Shown here: in pieces, positions 40,925 through 49,817 of the stretch
Layout of the letters: each line of letters begins with the position of its first letter
How positions within the stretch are numbered: the first letter of the stretch is position 1
Source of the DNA: Thermoguttaceae bacterium
Lineage (GTDB): Bacteria; Planctomycetota; Planctomycetia; Pirellulales; Thermoguttaceae
NCBI GenBank assembly: GCA_017447865.1
Contig: JAFSMO010000046.1
Location: forward strand, 1-64,000
DNA length: 64,000 bases
Direction of reading: 5' to 3'
Translations under genes and position numbers: made by a program
Notes under the pieces: generated by a model
What the model saw: the letters and a program-made list of their open reading frames with translations, nothing else
Told to the model about the DNA's origin: nothing
Database searches by the model: none

Positions 40925-41983
40925 ATGATGTTTGACGAAGAACCCTCCGCCGAAAAGAAATCAGAGCATTCCTCCAATCGGGTCGAGCGAATTTTGACCA
41001 TTTTAAAGACCCTTCAGGATCGCTGGTGCTCGCAGGAGGAACTTCTGAAACTTCATCCGGACTATTCGAAACGGACGTTTTACCGGGATTTGGAGGACAT
41101 TCGGCAGTTTTTCGGAAACGCGATCCAAACGAATAAAGACGGCCAGTTTCGTTTTATCCCTGATGGGACGATCTATTTCCGCTCTCTCGATTTGACGTAC
41201 ATTGAGGCGCTTTCTCTTTACCTGCTTTGCCAGCTTGGTTACGGTTCGGAACGCGCGATTCCCTATTTGGAAACGGCCACGGCCGCGATGCAGAAACTGA
41301 GGTGCCTTGGTTACGGCCTCTTTGATGAAGACATTAGCGAGCACGCCCGAATGCTTCACATGGAACTGGCTCCTTGCGTGTATCGTACGAACGGTCAGAT
41401 TTTCACAGCGCTTTTGCAAGCTCAGCATACGCATCATTCCGTGAAACTGGTTTACGACAGTATTTTCGATGGCGGGAAAATTCAGACGTTTGTCGAGCCG
41501 TACCTGGTCCACTTCATGCGGCGCGCGTGGTATGTGACGGGCCGTTCCTCTTTTCACAGTCATGAGATTCGATCTTTCCACCTTGAACGCATCATTTCGC
41601 TGGAAATTCAGGGGAACCTGAAGTTTTTCACTCCGGAAAACTGGGACTACAACATGTACCGGGGGAATGCGTGGAATATGATCCGCGGCCCGGAGGACCT
41701 GGAGATTCATCTGCACTTTACGAGAAAAGTCGCCCGGAATGTTTCGGCCGTCAACTGGCATAAAACGCAAAATATCAAGAGAAATGACGACGGGTCGATC
41801 GAGTTTTTCGTTAAAGTCGCCGGCACGATGGAAATTGTATGGTGGATCCTTGGCTACGGGCCGGAAGTGGAAGTCATGGAGCCGGAATCCCTCCGCCGGG
41901 AAGTTCGCGAAAAGATCAAAGGGATGAGCCGCATTTACGAAAACGACCCGATCAATCCACCCGCATCTGAACTCCAGACTTGA
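40925..41983 (+). CDS. HTH/WYL-domain transcriptional regulator
   Basis: A 352-residue DNA-binding regulator. The N-terminal winged helix (about 17-75: NRVERILTILKTLQDRW, SKRTFYRDLEDIRQFF) resembles the DeoR/HTH_11 type. The WYL domain (about 160-245) has HHSVKLVYDSIFDGGKIQTF, VEPYLVHFMRRAWYVTG and RSFHLERIISLEI. The C-terminal WCX-type extension ends GTMEIVWWILGYGPEVEVMEPESLRREV. WYL domains are thought to bind nucleic acid or nucleotide-type ligands. A strong site GGAAGGGG precedes ATG 40925/40928. The last 32 bp overlap convergently with the 41952 gene. Its target is unknown; both argBDF and the large minus-strand cluster adjoin it. Confidence 0.85.
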   Translation: MMFDEEPSAEKKSEHSSNRVERILTILKTLQDRWCSQEELLKLHPDYSKRTFYRDLEDIRQFFGNAIQTNKDGQFRFIPDGTIYFRSLDLTYIEALSLYLLCQLGYGSERAIPYLETATAAMQKLRCLGYGLFDEDISEHARMLHMELAPCVYRTNGQIFTALLQAQHTHHSVKLVYDSIFDGGKIQTFVEPYLVHFMRRAWYVTGRSSFHSHEIRSFHLERIISLEIQGNLKFFTPENWDYNMYRGNAWNMIRGPEDLEIHLHFTRKVARNVSAVNWHKTQNIKRNDDGSIEFFVKVAGTMEIVWWILGYGPEVEVMEPESLRREVREKIKGMSRIYENDPINPPASELQT

Positions 41984-43316
41984 TCCCGCCCGCCAGGATA
42001 TTTCCCTCTGACGTCCACTCGATCGGCAGGAAAATGGTTTCGTTTTCGGGCGTCTGGATTTCGGCGAGGCTCACCTCAAAAAGCGGAATGATTTTTTGCA
42101 AAGTTCCGTCGGAAAGCGAGTAAACGTCCACGGAGATCTGTGCGTTTTTCCCGAGCCGAAGCGTGGGAATGTACACGCGCTCGGCGTCCGCCAGCGGGTT
42201 TCCGATGAACGCCGAATTCACGGAATTTGGGGCCTTCATCCAGACCAGCTGCCCGCCGCGGGAAAGGTCCAAGACCACGAGGAACGGCTGCGGGCGCACC
42301 TCGCGTTCCTCCTCCGGCCAAACGGAAACTCTGGTTCCAAGCCGCGCGATCAGGAAGTTCTGGTCCGGCGAGAACGTCAGGAATTGCGGCGTTTCCTCGT
42401 TTTCCACGTCCAAATCGCGGTTCCGGTCGGGGAAAAGCATTCCGCGCTGCTCCTCCGGAAGCGGGTCCTCGAAGACGGTTTCCCCTTCGGGCGAGACGAT
42501 TCGCGTCATGGAAACCCGCCATTGGGGGGCCTTTTTCTGGTCTTCTGCTTCTTCGGCCGGGAGATTTTGCTCTGGACTTTCATCTGGAACGGCCTTTTGG
42601 GCGGCTGTGTGGAAACCAATGAGCGTTTCGACCGACGGGATTTCCTTCAAAAAGAACGTTTTCGGGCGGAGTTCCGTCCCATCATAGTGAACCTGAAGCT
42701 CCTTTTGCCAAAATGCGGCCGCACTGCTTGCGTTTCCGGTCTGCCAGGCGTTTTGCGCGAGCAGTTCCCAAAATTCGGCCTCGTAGGAAGAAAACGGGTT
42801 TTCCCGGATCAGGCGTTTCAGATCCTCCGGCGTGGGCAAATCTTTCGATTTTCGGATGGAATTCAGGACCGCTTCCACGTTTTCATCGACCCAGGCCCGC
42901 CAGGCGAGGAGCGTTTCAGGCGGAAGCGCTTTCAAAAAATCCCGGATCCTTTCTGAAACTTTGTGCCGTGGATCTTGATACGACTGGGTCTTCGTGGGTC
43001 CAACCCACGTGGAAATGTTTTCCATATTGGCGGGGGGAAGAATGTACTCCTCTTTTTCCCGCAGGAATTTTTCGGATTTCATGACGAGAAAACCGCGAAA
43101 AACTTCAAAAGAGGCCCGTGGATTTTCGGCGCCGTTTTGCAGTTCATTGAAGGTTTCTTCCAGAAGCGTCTCCTCTTCCGGCGTGAGTTCAGGCAAAAAG
43201 ACGGTCTGGAATTCAGTCGGCTCAAATATTTTTTCATTTTCCGCCCCGCAAACGGTTACAGGAGCGAAAATCAGCCCCAAAATCACCCCAAAAAGCAAAA
43301 TCTGGCGCGCGTTCAT
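41952..43316 (-). CDS. Secreted protein at the end of the Srf-like cluster
   Basis: A 454-residue exported protein. The hydrophobic leader MNARQILLFGVILGLIFAPV (cleavage near VCGAE) is followed by an acidic helical region (LTPEEETLLEETFNELQ) and a TPR-like stretch (EFWELLAQNAWQTGNASSAAAFWQKEL) near 180-205. A beta-rich C-terminal half has propeller-like phrases (PQFLTFSPDQNFLIARLGTR, FLVVLDLSRGGQLVW, ISVDVYSLSDGTLQKII). The ATG overlaps the stop of the preceding gene (ATGA), so translation is probably coupled. It ends 32 bp inside the convergent WYL gene. Known domain not recognised; resembles planctomycete propeller proteins. I infer a periplasmic part of the cluster's machinery. Confidence 0.65.
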   Translation of the reverse strand: MNARQILLFGVILGLIFAPVTVCGAENEKIFEPTEFQTVFLPELTPEEETLLEETFNELQNGAENPRASFEVFRGFLVMKSEKFLREKEEYILPPANMENISTWVGPTKTQSYQDPRHKVSERIRDFLKALPPETLLAWRAWVDENVEAVLNSIRKSKDLPTPEDLKRLIRENPFSSYEAEFWELLAQNAWQTGNASSAAAFWQKELQVHYDGTELRPKTFFLKEIPSVETLIGFHTAAQKAVPDESPEQNLPAEEAEDQKKAPQWRVSMTRIVSPEGETVFEDPLPEEQRGMLFPDRNRDLDVENEETPQFLTFSPDQNFLIARLGTRVSVWPEEEREVRPQPFLVVLDLSRGGQLVWMKAPNSVNSAFIGNPLADAERVYIPTLRLGKNAQISVDVYSLSDGTLQKIIPLFEVSLAEIQTPENETIFLPIEWTSEGNILAGGIKSGVQMRVD

Positions 43317-45799
43317 TCCCGGTCTCTTCCCTTCTGGCGGTCATCTGAATGTTGGGTCGCCCGGTAACGCTTCAGAAACATTTCGATGTGGTACAAAACG
43401 TAAGGATTTTGCCGCACGATCAGCGTCGCGGAGGGCACGTCGAAGTAAATGGCCCCGGCCCCGCCCTTGCGCATCCAGGAATTCGGCTCGATCGTGTCGC
43501 AGATCCCGTTCAATACGGTCCCGGCGGCTCCCGGGTTGGTGATGAGGTCCCCGACCGGGAAGAAATCCACGAGCATTTTGCGCTGGGCTTCGTCGTGAGT
43601 CGTCAGGAAAAACTCCTTCGCGCCGACCGGGTAGCAGAGAAGCGGAACGTTTTTCAAAATCGTCCCCACGGCTTCTTCCATCGTGATCCCTTCGAACCGG
43701 TAAATGCACGGCATATCCAGGATGGATTTCGGAAGGTCGGGTTTCTTCCCCTCAAAATCCGGAACGTCCGCGTCCTGAAGCACGCTCGTGATCGGGACCC
43801 TCGCGATCGCTTCCTCGTCGAAAATGATTTTGGAGCCGGCGCAGCGCATGACTTCCTGAAGGGCCTGGCGGAGTGTGGTGCCGTCGCTCAAATCGCAGTC
43901 GATCGGCGTGAACCGCGCCCTTTCGGAGACTTTGTAGCGCTCGAGCGGCTCGCCGTCGCAAATCTCCGTTCCGTCGTAAAGTTTCATTCGGCGCTGGGAC
44001 GGATTCGTCGGCATCGTCCGGGTTTCCATGTTCCGCGCAAGCCGGATTTTATCGAAAAAGAGTTCTACTTCCTGAATGACCGACGGGAACTGCTGCGAAA
44101 TGGTGACCCGGGCTTTCGCGACGTTCGGCGCCAGGCGCCCCGGCCCGTTTGCGTCTTCCCAAAGCGCCGGGTGAACAAACTGCGGAATCAGCCGCTCCAG
44201 CTCGGTCAGCCCCGACTTTCCGGCGGTCGCGGCATTGAGCGTCGCGGCCAAATCTTCCAGGTTCAGGACGTACTTTTCCGGTTTTTCGCCCTTTTCGGCG
44301 GCGAGACGCGCAATATTGGCGGCCTCCCAGCCTCCAACTTTCAGAGCCAAACCAGCGGGAATGACGCCGAGATTCACGGAATAGAGCCCCGTATCGAGCG
44401 CCTCGCGCAGGGTGGTCCCTTCCAGTTTCAGCGTGACGGGCATTTCCATCGAAACGCCGAGCGTCTGTAGCTTCTGCCAGTCCGCGGCAAGCCGTTCGCC
44501 GCTCATTTGCGTGGCCATTTGAAGGAGCGCCGTCACGGGCCTCTTCTGAATGGAAATGGATTCCAGCGGGATCGCGAGTTTCCCAGCGGCTTCCGTGGGT
44601 AAATACTCGATGGCCGGCGCTTTGACGCGGAATGCTTGAAGTTCCGGCGCGGTGGGAGTTTCCTCCACGACTTCGTCCGTCGGAGTTTTCACGTTCACCG
44701 GCTCCTCAGTATCGGCCTTTTTTTCAGCCCCGGCTTTTTCGCCCAAGTCGTTTTCAGGCTTTTCTGCTTCGCGGGTCACTTCGTCAAAATCGAGGACGGG
44801 GTCCCCGGAGTACGACCGCTTCCGCTTTTTTCGCGAAAATTGAAGCGCGTCCGGATCTTCTTCACCCGGAGCGTCTTCCGCTTCGATTTCAGCGTTTTCG
44901 TCGTCTGCTTCTTTGAACTCCGAAGAATCCGGCGTCTCGGCCGTTTCGGGAACTTCAGGTGAAGGAAGGAGTTCCTCATCAGTCTTGGACTCCGTGGGAA
45001 CGTCAGACGATTCTTTCGCTTCTTTTTCCGGAAGAGTCCCCGTGAGTTTTTTCCCCATGGAACTTTGCATTAGTCCCGAAATCTGGCCGTCTTCAGGTTC
45101 GTCTTCTTCCGGATCATCTGAAGTTTCCATTTTGTTCCCAGCCTCTTCCGTTTCCTCCGGGGATTCGGTGGCTTCCGGAGTTGGAGTTTCGGGGGCGGGT
45201 TCTTCGGCTTTTGATGTTTCGGCTTTTGTTTCTGCCGTGGCTTTTCCCGTTTCCGTTTTCTCAACGGTGGGAAGCTCCAAATTCCGTGCCGAGGTTTTCG
45301 AGGTGGAAGGTTTCAGCATGAAAAACAAAACGATCGCGCAAAGGAAAATTCCAGCGGCGATCCCTGCAGAAAGAAGAACGAGATGGGTGGAGTTGATCGT
45401 TGTACCGACTTCGCCTTCAAACTGAAATTCTTCGTCGGACGTCAGATCGTCCTCATCACTCATCGGCTTCGAAAAGACCGGCGGCTGCGGCGGGACTGGA
45501 ATGGGGGGAATTGGCGGCGGGACCGGAGGAACGGGTTTTGCCGAAGCGGGGACTTCGCTCGAAGCAGGATTATCAGAAACGGGTGAAGATTCGGAAACCG
45601 GCGCGGAATCAAGATCAGAGTCGGACTCAGGCGCGGGATCTGTTTCAGAAACCGCCTCGTTTTTTTCAGGAGTTCGTTCCACCATCACCATGCTGCCGCA
45701 TTTCGGGCACGGAATGATTTGACCGATCCGGGACTCGTCGAAAAACCGGATCCGGGCGCCGCAGGTGGTACACTGAACGAAAAAAAGAGGCGTTTTCAT
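43313..45799 (-). CDS. Zinc-ribbon, single-TM protein with acidic linker and STN-like C-terminal region
   Basis: An 828-residue protein. Residues 10-34 are an MJ0042-type zinc ribbon (C10, C13, C31, C34: QCTTCG ... PCPKCG). A Ser/Pro/Asp-rich stretch contains PPVPPPIPPIPVPP. A single transmembrane helix lies at about 140-162 (LVLLSAGIAAGIFLCAIVLFF), then 200 residues of Glu/Thr/Pro-rich acidic linker. The C-terminal 420 residues have repeated secretin/STN-like units (MPVTLKLEGTTLREALDTGLY; DLSDGTTLRQALQEVMRC; YRFEGITMEEAVGTIL) and the end LPVTLI-type PNSWMRKGGAGAIYF. Topology: zinc ribbon inside, STN-like part outside. It is translationally coupled to the secreted gene downstream. Function unknown; the STN-like units suggest contact with an outer-envelope partner. 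Confidence 0.7.
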   Translation of the reverse strand: MKTPLFFVQCTTCGARIRFFDESRIGQIIPCPKCGSMVMVERTPEKNEAVSETDPAPESDSDLDSAPVSESSPVSDNPASSEVPASAKPVPPVPPPIPPIPVPPQPPVFSKPMSDEDDLTSDEEFQFEGEVGTTINSTHLVLLSAGIAAGIFLCAIVLFFMLKPSTSKTSARNLELPTVEKTETGKATAETKAETSKAEEPAPETPTPEATESPEETEEAGNKMETSDDPEEDEPEDGQISGLMQSSMGKKLTGTLPEKEAKESSDVPTESKTDEELLPSPEVPETAETPDSSEFKEADDENAEIEAEDAPGEEDPDALQFSRKKRKRSYSGDPVLDFDEVTREAEKPENDLGEKAGAEKKADTEEPVNVKTPTDEVVEETPTAPELQAFRVKAPAIEYLPTEAAGKLAIPLESISIQKRPVTALLQMATQMSGERLAADWQKLQTLGVSMEMPVTLKLEGTTLREALDTGLYSVNLGVIPAGLALKVGGWEAANIARLAAEKGEKPEKYVLNLEDLAATLNAATAGKSGLTELERLIPQFVHPALWEDANGPGRLAPNVAKARVTISQQFPSVIQEVELFFDKIRLARNMETRTMPTNPSQRRMKLYDGTEICDGEPLERYKVSERARFTPIDCDLSDGTTLRQALQEVMRCAGSKIIFDEEAIARVPITSVLQDADVPDFEGKKPDLPKSILDMPCIYRFEGITMEEAVGTILKNVPLLCYPVGAKEFFLTTHDEAQRKMLVDFFPVGDLITNPGAAGTVLNGICDTIEPNSWMRKGGAGAIYFDVPSATLIVRQNPYVLYHIEMFLKRYRATQHSDDRQKGRDRE

Positions 45800-45838
45800 A
45801 AAAAATCAAGACCGGTTAAGCGTCCATTTAAAATGAAC

Positions 45839-45868
45839 ATCAGCGGCGCAAAACTGCATCCGCTGACG
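45839..45868 (-). promoter_or_regulatory. Imperfect hairpin in the gap between the two zinc-ribbon genes
   Basis: CAGCGG (45841-45846) pairs with CCGCTG (45860-45865), extended by ATC/GAC-type outer pairs. It lies in the 176-bp gap, the largest inside the cluster. On the minus strand it is followed by TTCATTTT, so partial termination or a structured leader is possible. Confidence 0.35.
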
Positions 45869-45975
45869 TTTCACTTGAATTTCCCATCGAAGGCCCCGAA
45901 AGGAACCGCTCCGGGAAACACGCAGGCGGGCCCTTTTCGGAAATTCAGCAGCGAATTACGGCAAAAATCTGAAAA

Positions 45976-48696
45976 TCACTCCGGTGCATTTTCCGAAACC
46001 GGTTTCGGCGGGGCCACGGGACCGAGGAAACTGTGGAAATTGTCGTGTCCCAGCTTCGGCCAGCCGGACTCGCAAAGATCTTCCGACTCGCAGCGAACGC
46101 CGACCAGCACGTCGTCATCAAGCGCGAAACCCAAAAGGTTCGGCGCGAGGATCGTTCCGGCGGAACGGATCCCGGCCTCGAATTTAACGGACCATTTGCG
46201 GTCGCCGCGGGAGTTCAGGGCGTAGAGCCAGCCCGCGTTATTGCCGAAGTAAACCGTTCCATCGTCGCCGATGCACGGCGTGGACTCGATCATGTCGTCG
46301 GTCTCGTACTGCCACTTGATCTTGTGGGTCAAGCCGTCCACGCAAACCATGTAGCCCTTCGCGCCCTGGCGGGTCGAAAGACTCGCACCGACGTAAATGT
46401 TCCCCTTCGAGTCGATCACCGGCGAGCCGAGCAGCTGGCCCGGCATGTAGCACGTCCAGGCGATTTCACCCGTGGAGGTGAAACCGAGGAGTTTCTCGGC
46501 GCGCGTGGCCACGACGATGATTCCGTCCTGCCCGATGGCGGGCGAGGAGTTCAGGAAACCGCCGGCGTAACCGATTTCTTTGCCCTGATCCCAGAGGGAA
46601 CGTCCGCCCGCATCGTCGAGGTCGATCGCGAACAGGTAGCCGTCCTCCGAGCCGATGTACAGGACGCCGCCCGCGATGACGCCCGCGGAGTCCAGCTTGG
46701 CGCGGGAGCGGAAGTACATACGCGAGTCCTTCTGCCCCTGGGAATTGACGCGAATCAGGCCGCCGTTGTAGCCGCTGATGAGCGTATTGCCCCACCCATC
46801 CACGACCGGGGCCGCATAACCGAGCGGTTCACCGACCTGGACTGGGCGGTACGACTGCTTGCCGTCTTTCGTCACGATGTGCAAGTAGCCGTCCATTGCG
46901 TGCAGGTGGTAGTCGCCGTTCTGGTCCACCACGATGGGGCCCGGAACGTGGGACTGGATCATGTATTCCCACACGATTTCAGGTTCCGGCCGCGAAATGT
47001 CGAGGCAGTAAAGTTTCCCCTGCGAAACCATGACCATGCGGCCTTTATCGTCAATGACCGGTGCGTGGCGCATTGGACGGGCGTCGCACGTGAACGGCGG
47101 CTGCTCCGGGAAACCCCAGTAGCACCGTTCCGGACGGTCCATTTCAGGACGAATTTTCGGCCGGGCTTCCGGCGGTTTGTAGCGGTACTCAGGCTCCGCG
47201 TTTTTCTGACGCTGGACCACCTGACGCACGCGGATCCCTTTCTGTTCCTGCGGTGGAGCTTTCGGAGCTTCCTGCGGCGGAGCCTGACGCTGGACCGGAC
47301 GCGGAGCGACTTGCGCCGATGGACGTTTTACCGGGGCGGCCGTCGGACGGGGGGCTCCCTGCGGCGGAGCAGGACGCGGCGGAATCTGCGATGTGGGCTT
47401 TTGAACGAGTCCCGGCTTCGGAACCGGCTGCTTCGCGACGGGTTTCGGTGCGGCTGGTGCTTCAGGGGCCTGCGGTGGGGCCGCTGGCTTTTGCGTCAGC
47501 TGAACCGGAGGCTGAGCCGGTGGCGTGGGAGGTGCTGCTGGCGCGGCCGGTGGTTCCGGCTGCGGCGCAGGAGCCGGAGCAGGAGCCTGATTCATGGGCT
47601 GATTCATGCCCTGATTCATGGGCTGGTTCATGCCCTGATTCATGGGCTGGTTCATGCCCTGATTCATCGGCTGATTCATGCCTTGGTTCATGGGCTGATT
47701 CATGCCCTGATTCATCGGCTGATTCATGCCCTGATTCATCGGCTGATTCATGCCTTGGTTCATGGGCTGATTCATGCCCTGATTCATCGGCTGATTCATG
47801 CCCTGATTCATGGGCTGGTTCATGCCCTGGTTCAAGGGCTGATTCATGCCTTGATTCATCGGCTGGTTCATGCCCTGCTGGTTTTGGCCGAAACCGGAGT
47901 TTTGCTGGAAACCTCCGTTCATTCCCTGATTCATCGGGGCATTCATGCCGGACTGCTGGTTAAAACCGGGACGCTGGCCGAAGCCGCCGTTCATTCCCTG
48001 GTTCATGCCGGCGTTCATCCCTTGATTCATGCCAGACTGCTGGCCGAAACCACCCTGCTGGAAACCGCCGGTGGGCTGCGTCTGGCCGAAACCCGGGCGC
48101 TGCTGAAAGCCCTGGTTCATGCCGGAATTCATCGGCTGATTCATGCCCTGATTCATGCCGGAGTTCATGCCGGAGTTCATGCCGGGCTGCTGACCAAAAC
48201 CGCCCTGCTGGGGACGGAAACCACCGGGCATTGCGCCGCCCATCCGGTTCATGTTTCCGGAGATCGCGCCGCCGGGCATTCCTCCACCGGGGATTGCACC
48301 ACCGGGAATTCCACCGCCATAATTAGGCTGGCCGGGACGCTGGAAACCACCCATTCCGGACTGCTGCTGAAAACCGCCGGCTTGCTGGCCGTAACCGCCG
48401 CTCATTCCACCCTGCTGACCAAAACCACCGGGCTGCTGGCCAAATCCCCCTTGCTGACCGAAACCACCCTGAGGCGCGCCAAAGCCACCGCCTTGAGGCT
48501 GGAATCCGCCGGGCTGCTGGGGCCGGAAACCGCCCTGCTGCCCCATTCCGGGATTCATGCCGTAACCACCGCCGACTCCATTATCGCCCAGCGAGCGAAA
48601 GAGTCCAATCCCCTGTGACCCGCACTGCGGGCAGCGAAACGGTTCCGTCGGCTGCGTCAGCGTGCAGCCACATTTTGTGCATTGAAAGGTTTTCAT
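45976..48696 (-). CDS. Cytoplasmic zinc-ribbon / low-complexity / PQQ-type beta-propeller protein
   Basis: A 906-residue protein without a signal peptide. Residues 6-25 form a zinc ribbon (CTKCGC ... CPQCG; C6, C9, C22, C25). Residues about 40-270 are Gly/Gln/Met/Phe/Pro low complexity (GGFGQQ units). Residues about 272-368 are twelve tandem copies of MNQPMNQG, and 370-500 are Pro/Ala/Gln-rich. From about 510 to the end there is a PQQ-like propeller: APVIDDKGRMVMVSQGKLYC, GPIVVDQNGDYHLHAMDGYL, GVLYIGSEDGYLFAIDLDD, SPVIDSKGNIYVGASLS and GTVYFGNNAGWLYALNSRGD. Such propellers are usually exported; here the zinc ribbon and missing signal indicate a cytoplasmic adaptor. No ribosome site precedes ATG 48696. 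Neighbour to the SrfB/SrfC genes. Confidence 0.75.
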   Translation of the reverse strand: MKTFQCTKCGCTLTQPTEPFRCPQCGSQGIGLFRSLGDNGVGGGYGMNPGMGQQGGFRPQQPGGFQPQGGGFGAPQGGFGQQGGFGQQPGGFGQQGGMSGGYGQQAGGFQQQSGMGGFQRPGQPNYGGGIPGGAIPGGGMPGGAISGNMNRMGGAMPGGFRPQQGGFGQQPGMNSGMNSGMNQGMNQPMNSGMNQGFQQRPGFGQTQPTGGFQQGGFGQQSGMNQGMNAGMNQGMNGGFGQRPGFNQQSGMNAPMNQGMNGGFQQNSGFGQNQQGMNQPMNQGMNQPLNQGMNQPMNQGMNQPMNQGMNQPMNQGMNQPMNQGMNQPMNQGMNQPMNQGMNQPMNQGMNQPMNQGMNQPMNQGMNQPMNQAPAPAPAPQPEPPAAPAAPPTPPAQPPVQLTQKPAAPPQAPEAPAAPKPVAKQPVPKPGLVQKPTSQIPPRPAPPQGAPRPTAAPVKRPSAQVAPRPVQRQAPPQEAPKAPPQEQKGIRVRQVVQRQKNAEPEYRYKPPEARPKIRPEMDRPERCYWGFPEQPPFTCDARPMRHAPVIDDKGRMVMVSQGKLYCLDISRPEPEIVWEYMIQSHVPGPIVVDQNGDYHLHAMDGYLHIVTKDGKQSYRPVQVGEPLGYAAPVVDGWGNTLISGYNGGLIRVNSQGQKDSRMYFRSRAKLDSAGVIAGGVLYIGSEDGYLFAIDLDDAGGRSLWDQGKEIGYAGGFLNSSPAIGQDGIIVVATRAEKLLGFTSTGEIAWTCYMPGQLLGSPVIDSKGNIYVGASLSTRQGAKGYMVCVDGLTHKIKWQYETDDMIESTPCIGDDGTVYFGNNAGWLYALNSRGDRKWSVKFEAGIRSAGTILAPNLLGFALDDDVLVGVRCESEDLCESGWPKLGHDNFHSFLGPVAPPKPVSENAPE
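47588..47880 (-). repeat. Coding 24-bp tandem repeat (MNQPMNQG x 12)
   Basis: Twelve 24-bp units of the form TGATTCATGGGCTGATTCAT plus GCCC on the plus strand, with a few synonymous or single-residue changes (one unit has Leu). Encodes MNQPMNQG units of the 45976-48696 protein. Copy number is probably variable between strains. Confidence 0.9.
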
Positions 48697-48748
48697 TTCG
48701 TTTATAAATTAATTATTTCAGGGTAAAAATCATTCGTAATTTGAGGTT

Positions 48749-49705
48749 TTATTCCACGTCCACAAGCGCTTTGGAGTAAACGGAACCATTGCCGCGAAGC
48801 ACGACCCAGCCATGCACGCGGGCGATGGTCGCGCCGCGGTTGACCGCGTTGTGTCGGGTAGAATCGAAACGCTGCCCCGGCATCACCAACTCGATCCGGT
48901 TCGGGAGGCCGGCACTTTCGCAGAGGTACTGCGCCCAATTCGCCAGAACGCCTTCAAACTGTTCCATGTTGTACCCTGGGATCGCATTGGCCCAGCGGTA
49001 AAACGCCTCGCCGACGTCTTTCAGAAGAAGCACCATTTTTTCCGGGTTGGAGGACTGGAACATCATCAGGATCCCGCCAAAGTAGCAGCTTGAGGGGTCA
49101 TGCGCCAGAATCCCCTGAAGGAGGTACTGGCGTTCATTTTCGATCGAAAGATCCAGCGCCATTTCGCCGAAGAACGCTTTGTCAAGCTGCGCCAGATCCG
49201 TGGAAAGACGCATCGGCTGCGGCTGCGGCGCGGATTGCTGCGAAGGAGCGGAATTCATCAGATCGTCTGCCGGTTCCTCGGTCTGCATCTGGGCGGGTTC
49301 CTGCGCCGTGGCGGGTTCCGAAGCAGAAGCCTGCGCCGGCGCCGCACCGGCCGGAAGGTTTTTCAAAAGCTCTTCCAAAGCGTCAAAACGGCGATTCAGG
49401 GCCGGGACCATCTGCTGATCGAGGTACTGCCCCAGCATGTTCAGGTTTTCCATCAGGGGCTGAAGCTGAGCCGAGGTCGGAGCGCCTCCACCCATTCCAG
49501 AAACGGGACCGGCCGGGGCCGAAAAACCGTTTTCCTCCCGCTTGAGGAGGTAGTCGGTGATCTGGCGCTGGGATTCGGAAATCGCGCGGTAAAGTTCCGC
49601 CAGGGAGACGGACGACGTTTTGGACGTTTCGGAAGATGAGGCCTGAGCCGGTTTCGGGGCCGGGTCTTCAGGGGCGTTTTCGGGTTTTTTCGTTAAAAAT
49701 GACAT
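48749..49705 (-). CDS. Cluster protein between SrfB-like and propeller genes (possible SrfA-position protein)
   Basis: A 318-residue soluble protein. The first 30 residues are Pro/Ala/Ser-rich. A predicted helix or coiled coil (about 32-52, VSLAELYRAISESQRQITDY; and 80-115, LMENLNMLGQYLDQQM) is followed by a Pro/Ala/Gln/Glu-rich linker with many AQ/EPA units (about 118-175). The C-terminal domain (about 180-318) contains FFGEMALDLSIENERQYLL, CYFGGILMMFQSSNPEKM and VGEAFYRWANAIPG and ends with GWVVLRGNGSVYSKALV. Not a family I recognise. It takes the third position next to SrfB/SrfC-like genes, as SrfA does in enterobacteria, but sequence relation is not evident. GGAG precedes ATG 49705. Likely a stator or adaptor (inference). 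Confidence 0.6.
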   Translation of the reverse strand: MSFLTKKPENAPEDPAPKPAQASSSETSKTSSVSLAELYRAISESQRQITDYLLKREENGFSAPAGPVSGMGGGAPTSAQLQPLMENLNMLGQYLDQQMVPALNRRFDALEELLKNLPAGAAPAQASASEPATAQEPAQMQTEEPADDLMNSAPSQQSAPQPQPMRLSTDLAQLDKAFFGEMALDLSIENERQYLLQGILAHDPSSCYFGGILMMFQSSNPEKMVLLLKDVGEAFYRWANAIPGYNMEQFEGVLANWAQYLCESAGLPNRIELVMPGQRFDSTRHNAVNRGATIARVHGWVVLRGNGSVYSKALVDVE

Positions 49706-49763
49706 AAAATTCTCCAGGGGAAATCACTCATTAACTCAAATCTCAAGTGAAAAAGCGAAGGAG

Positions 49764-49790
49764 TTCGTAATTCCGGAGCGCGCTCCTTCC
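49764..49790. repeat. Degenerate hairpin repeat with perfect 12-bp palindrome
   Basis: GGAGCGCGCTCC (49774-49785) flanked by GTAATTCC and TTCC, a rearranged relative of the GGTAATGGAG repeat family, in the 112-bp gap between cluster genes. Confidence 0.55.
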
Positions 49791-49817
49791 CGACCGCGCC
49801 CCGGATCCGCTTTTTTC

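Noticed and set aside
47588..47880. Possible CRISPR array
   Set aside because: Units are 24 bp, contiguous without spacers and in frame; it is a coding tandem repeat.
46033..48618. An 861-codon plus-strand frame with long IHALIHxLVHAL repeats opposite the MNQPMNQG region
   Set aside because: It arises from reading the 24-bp repeat in antisense; the opposite strand has zinc ribbon and propeller.
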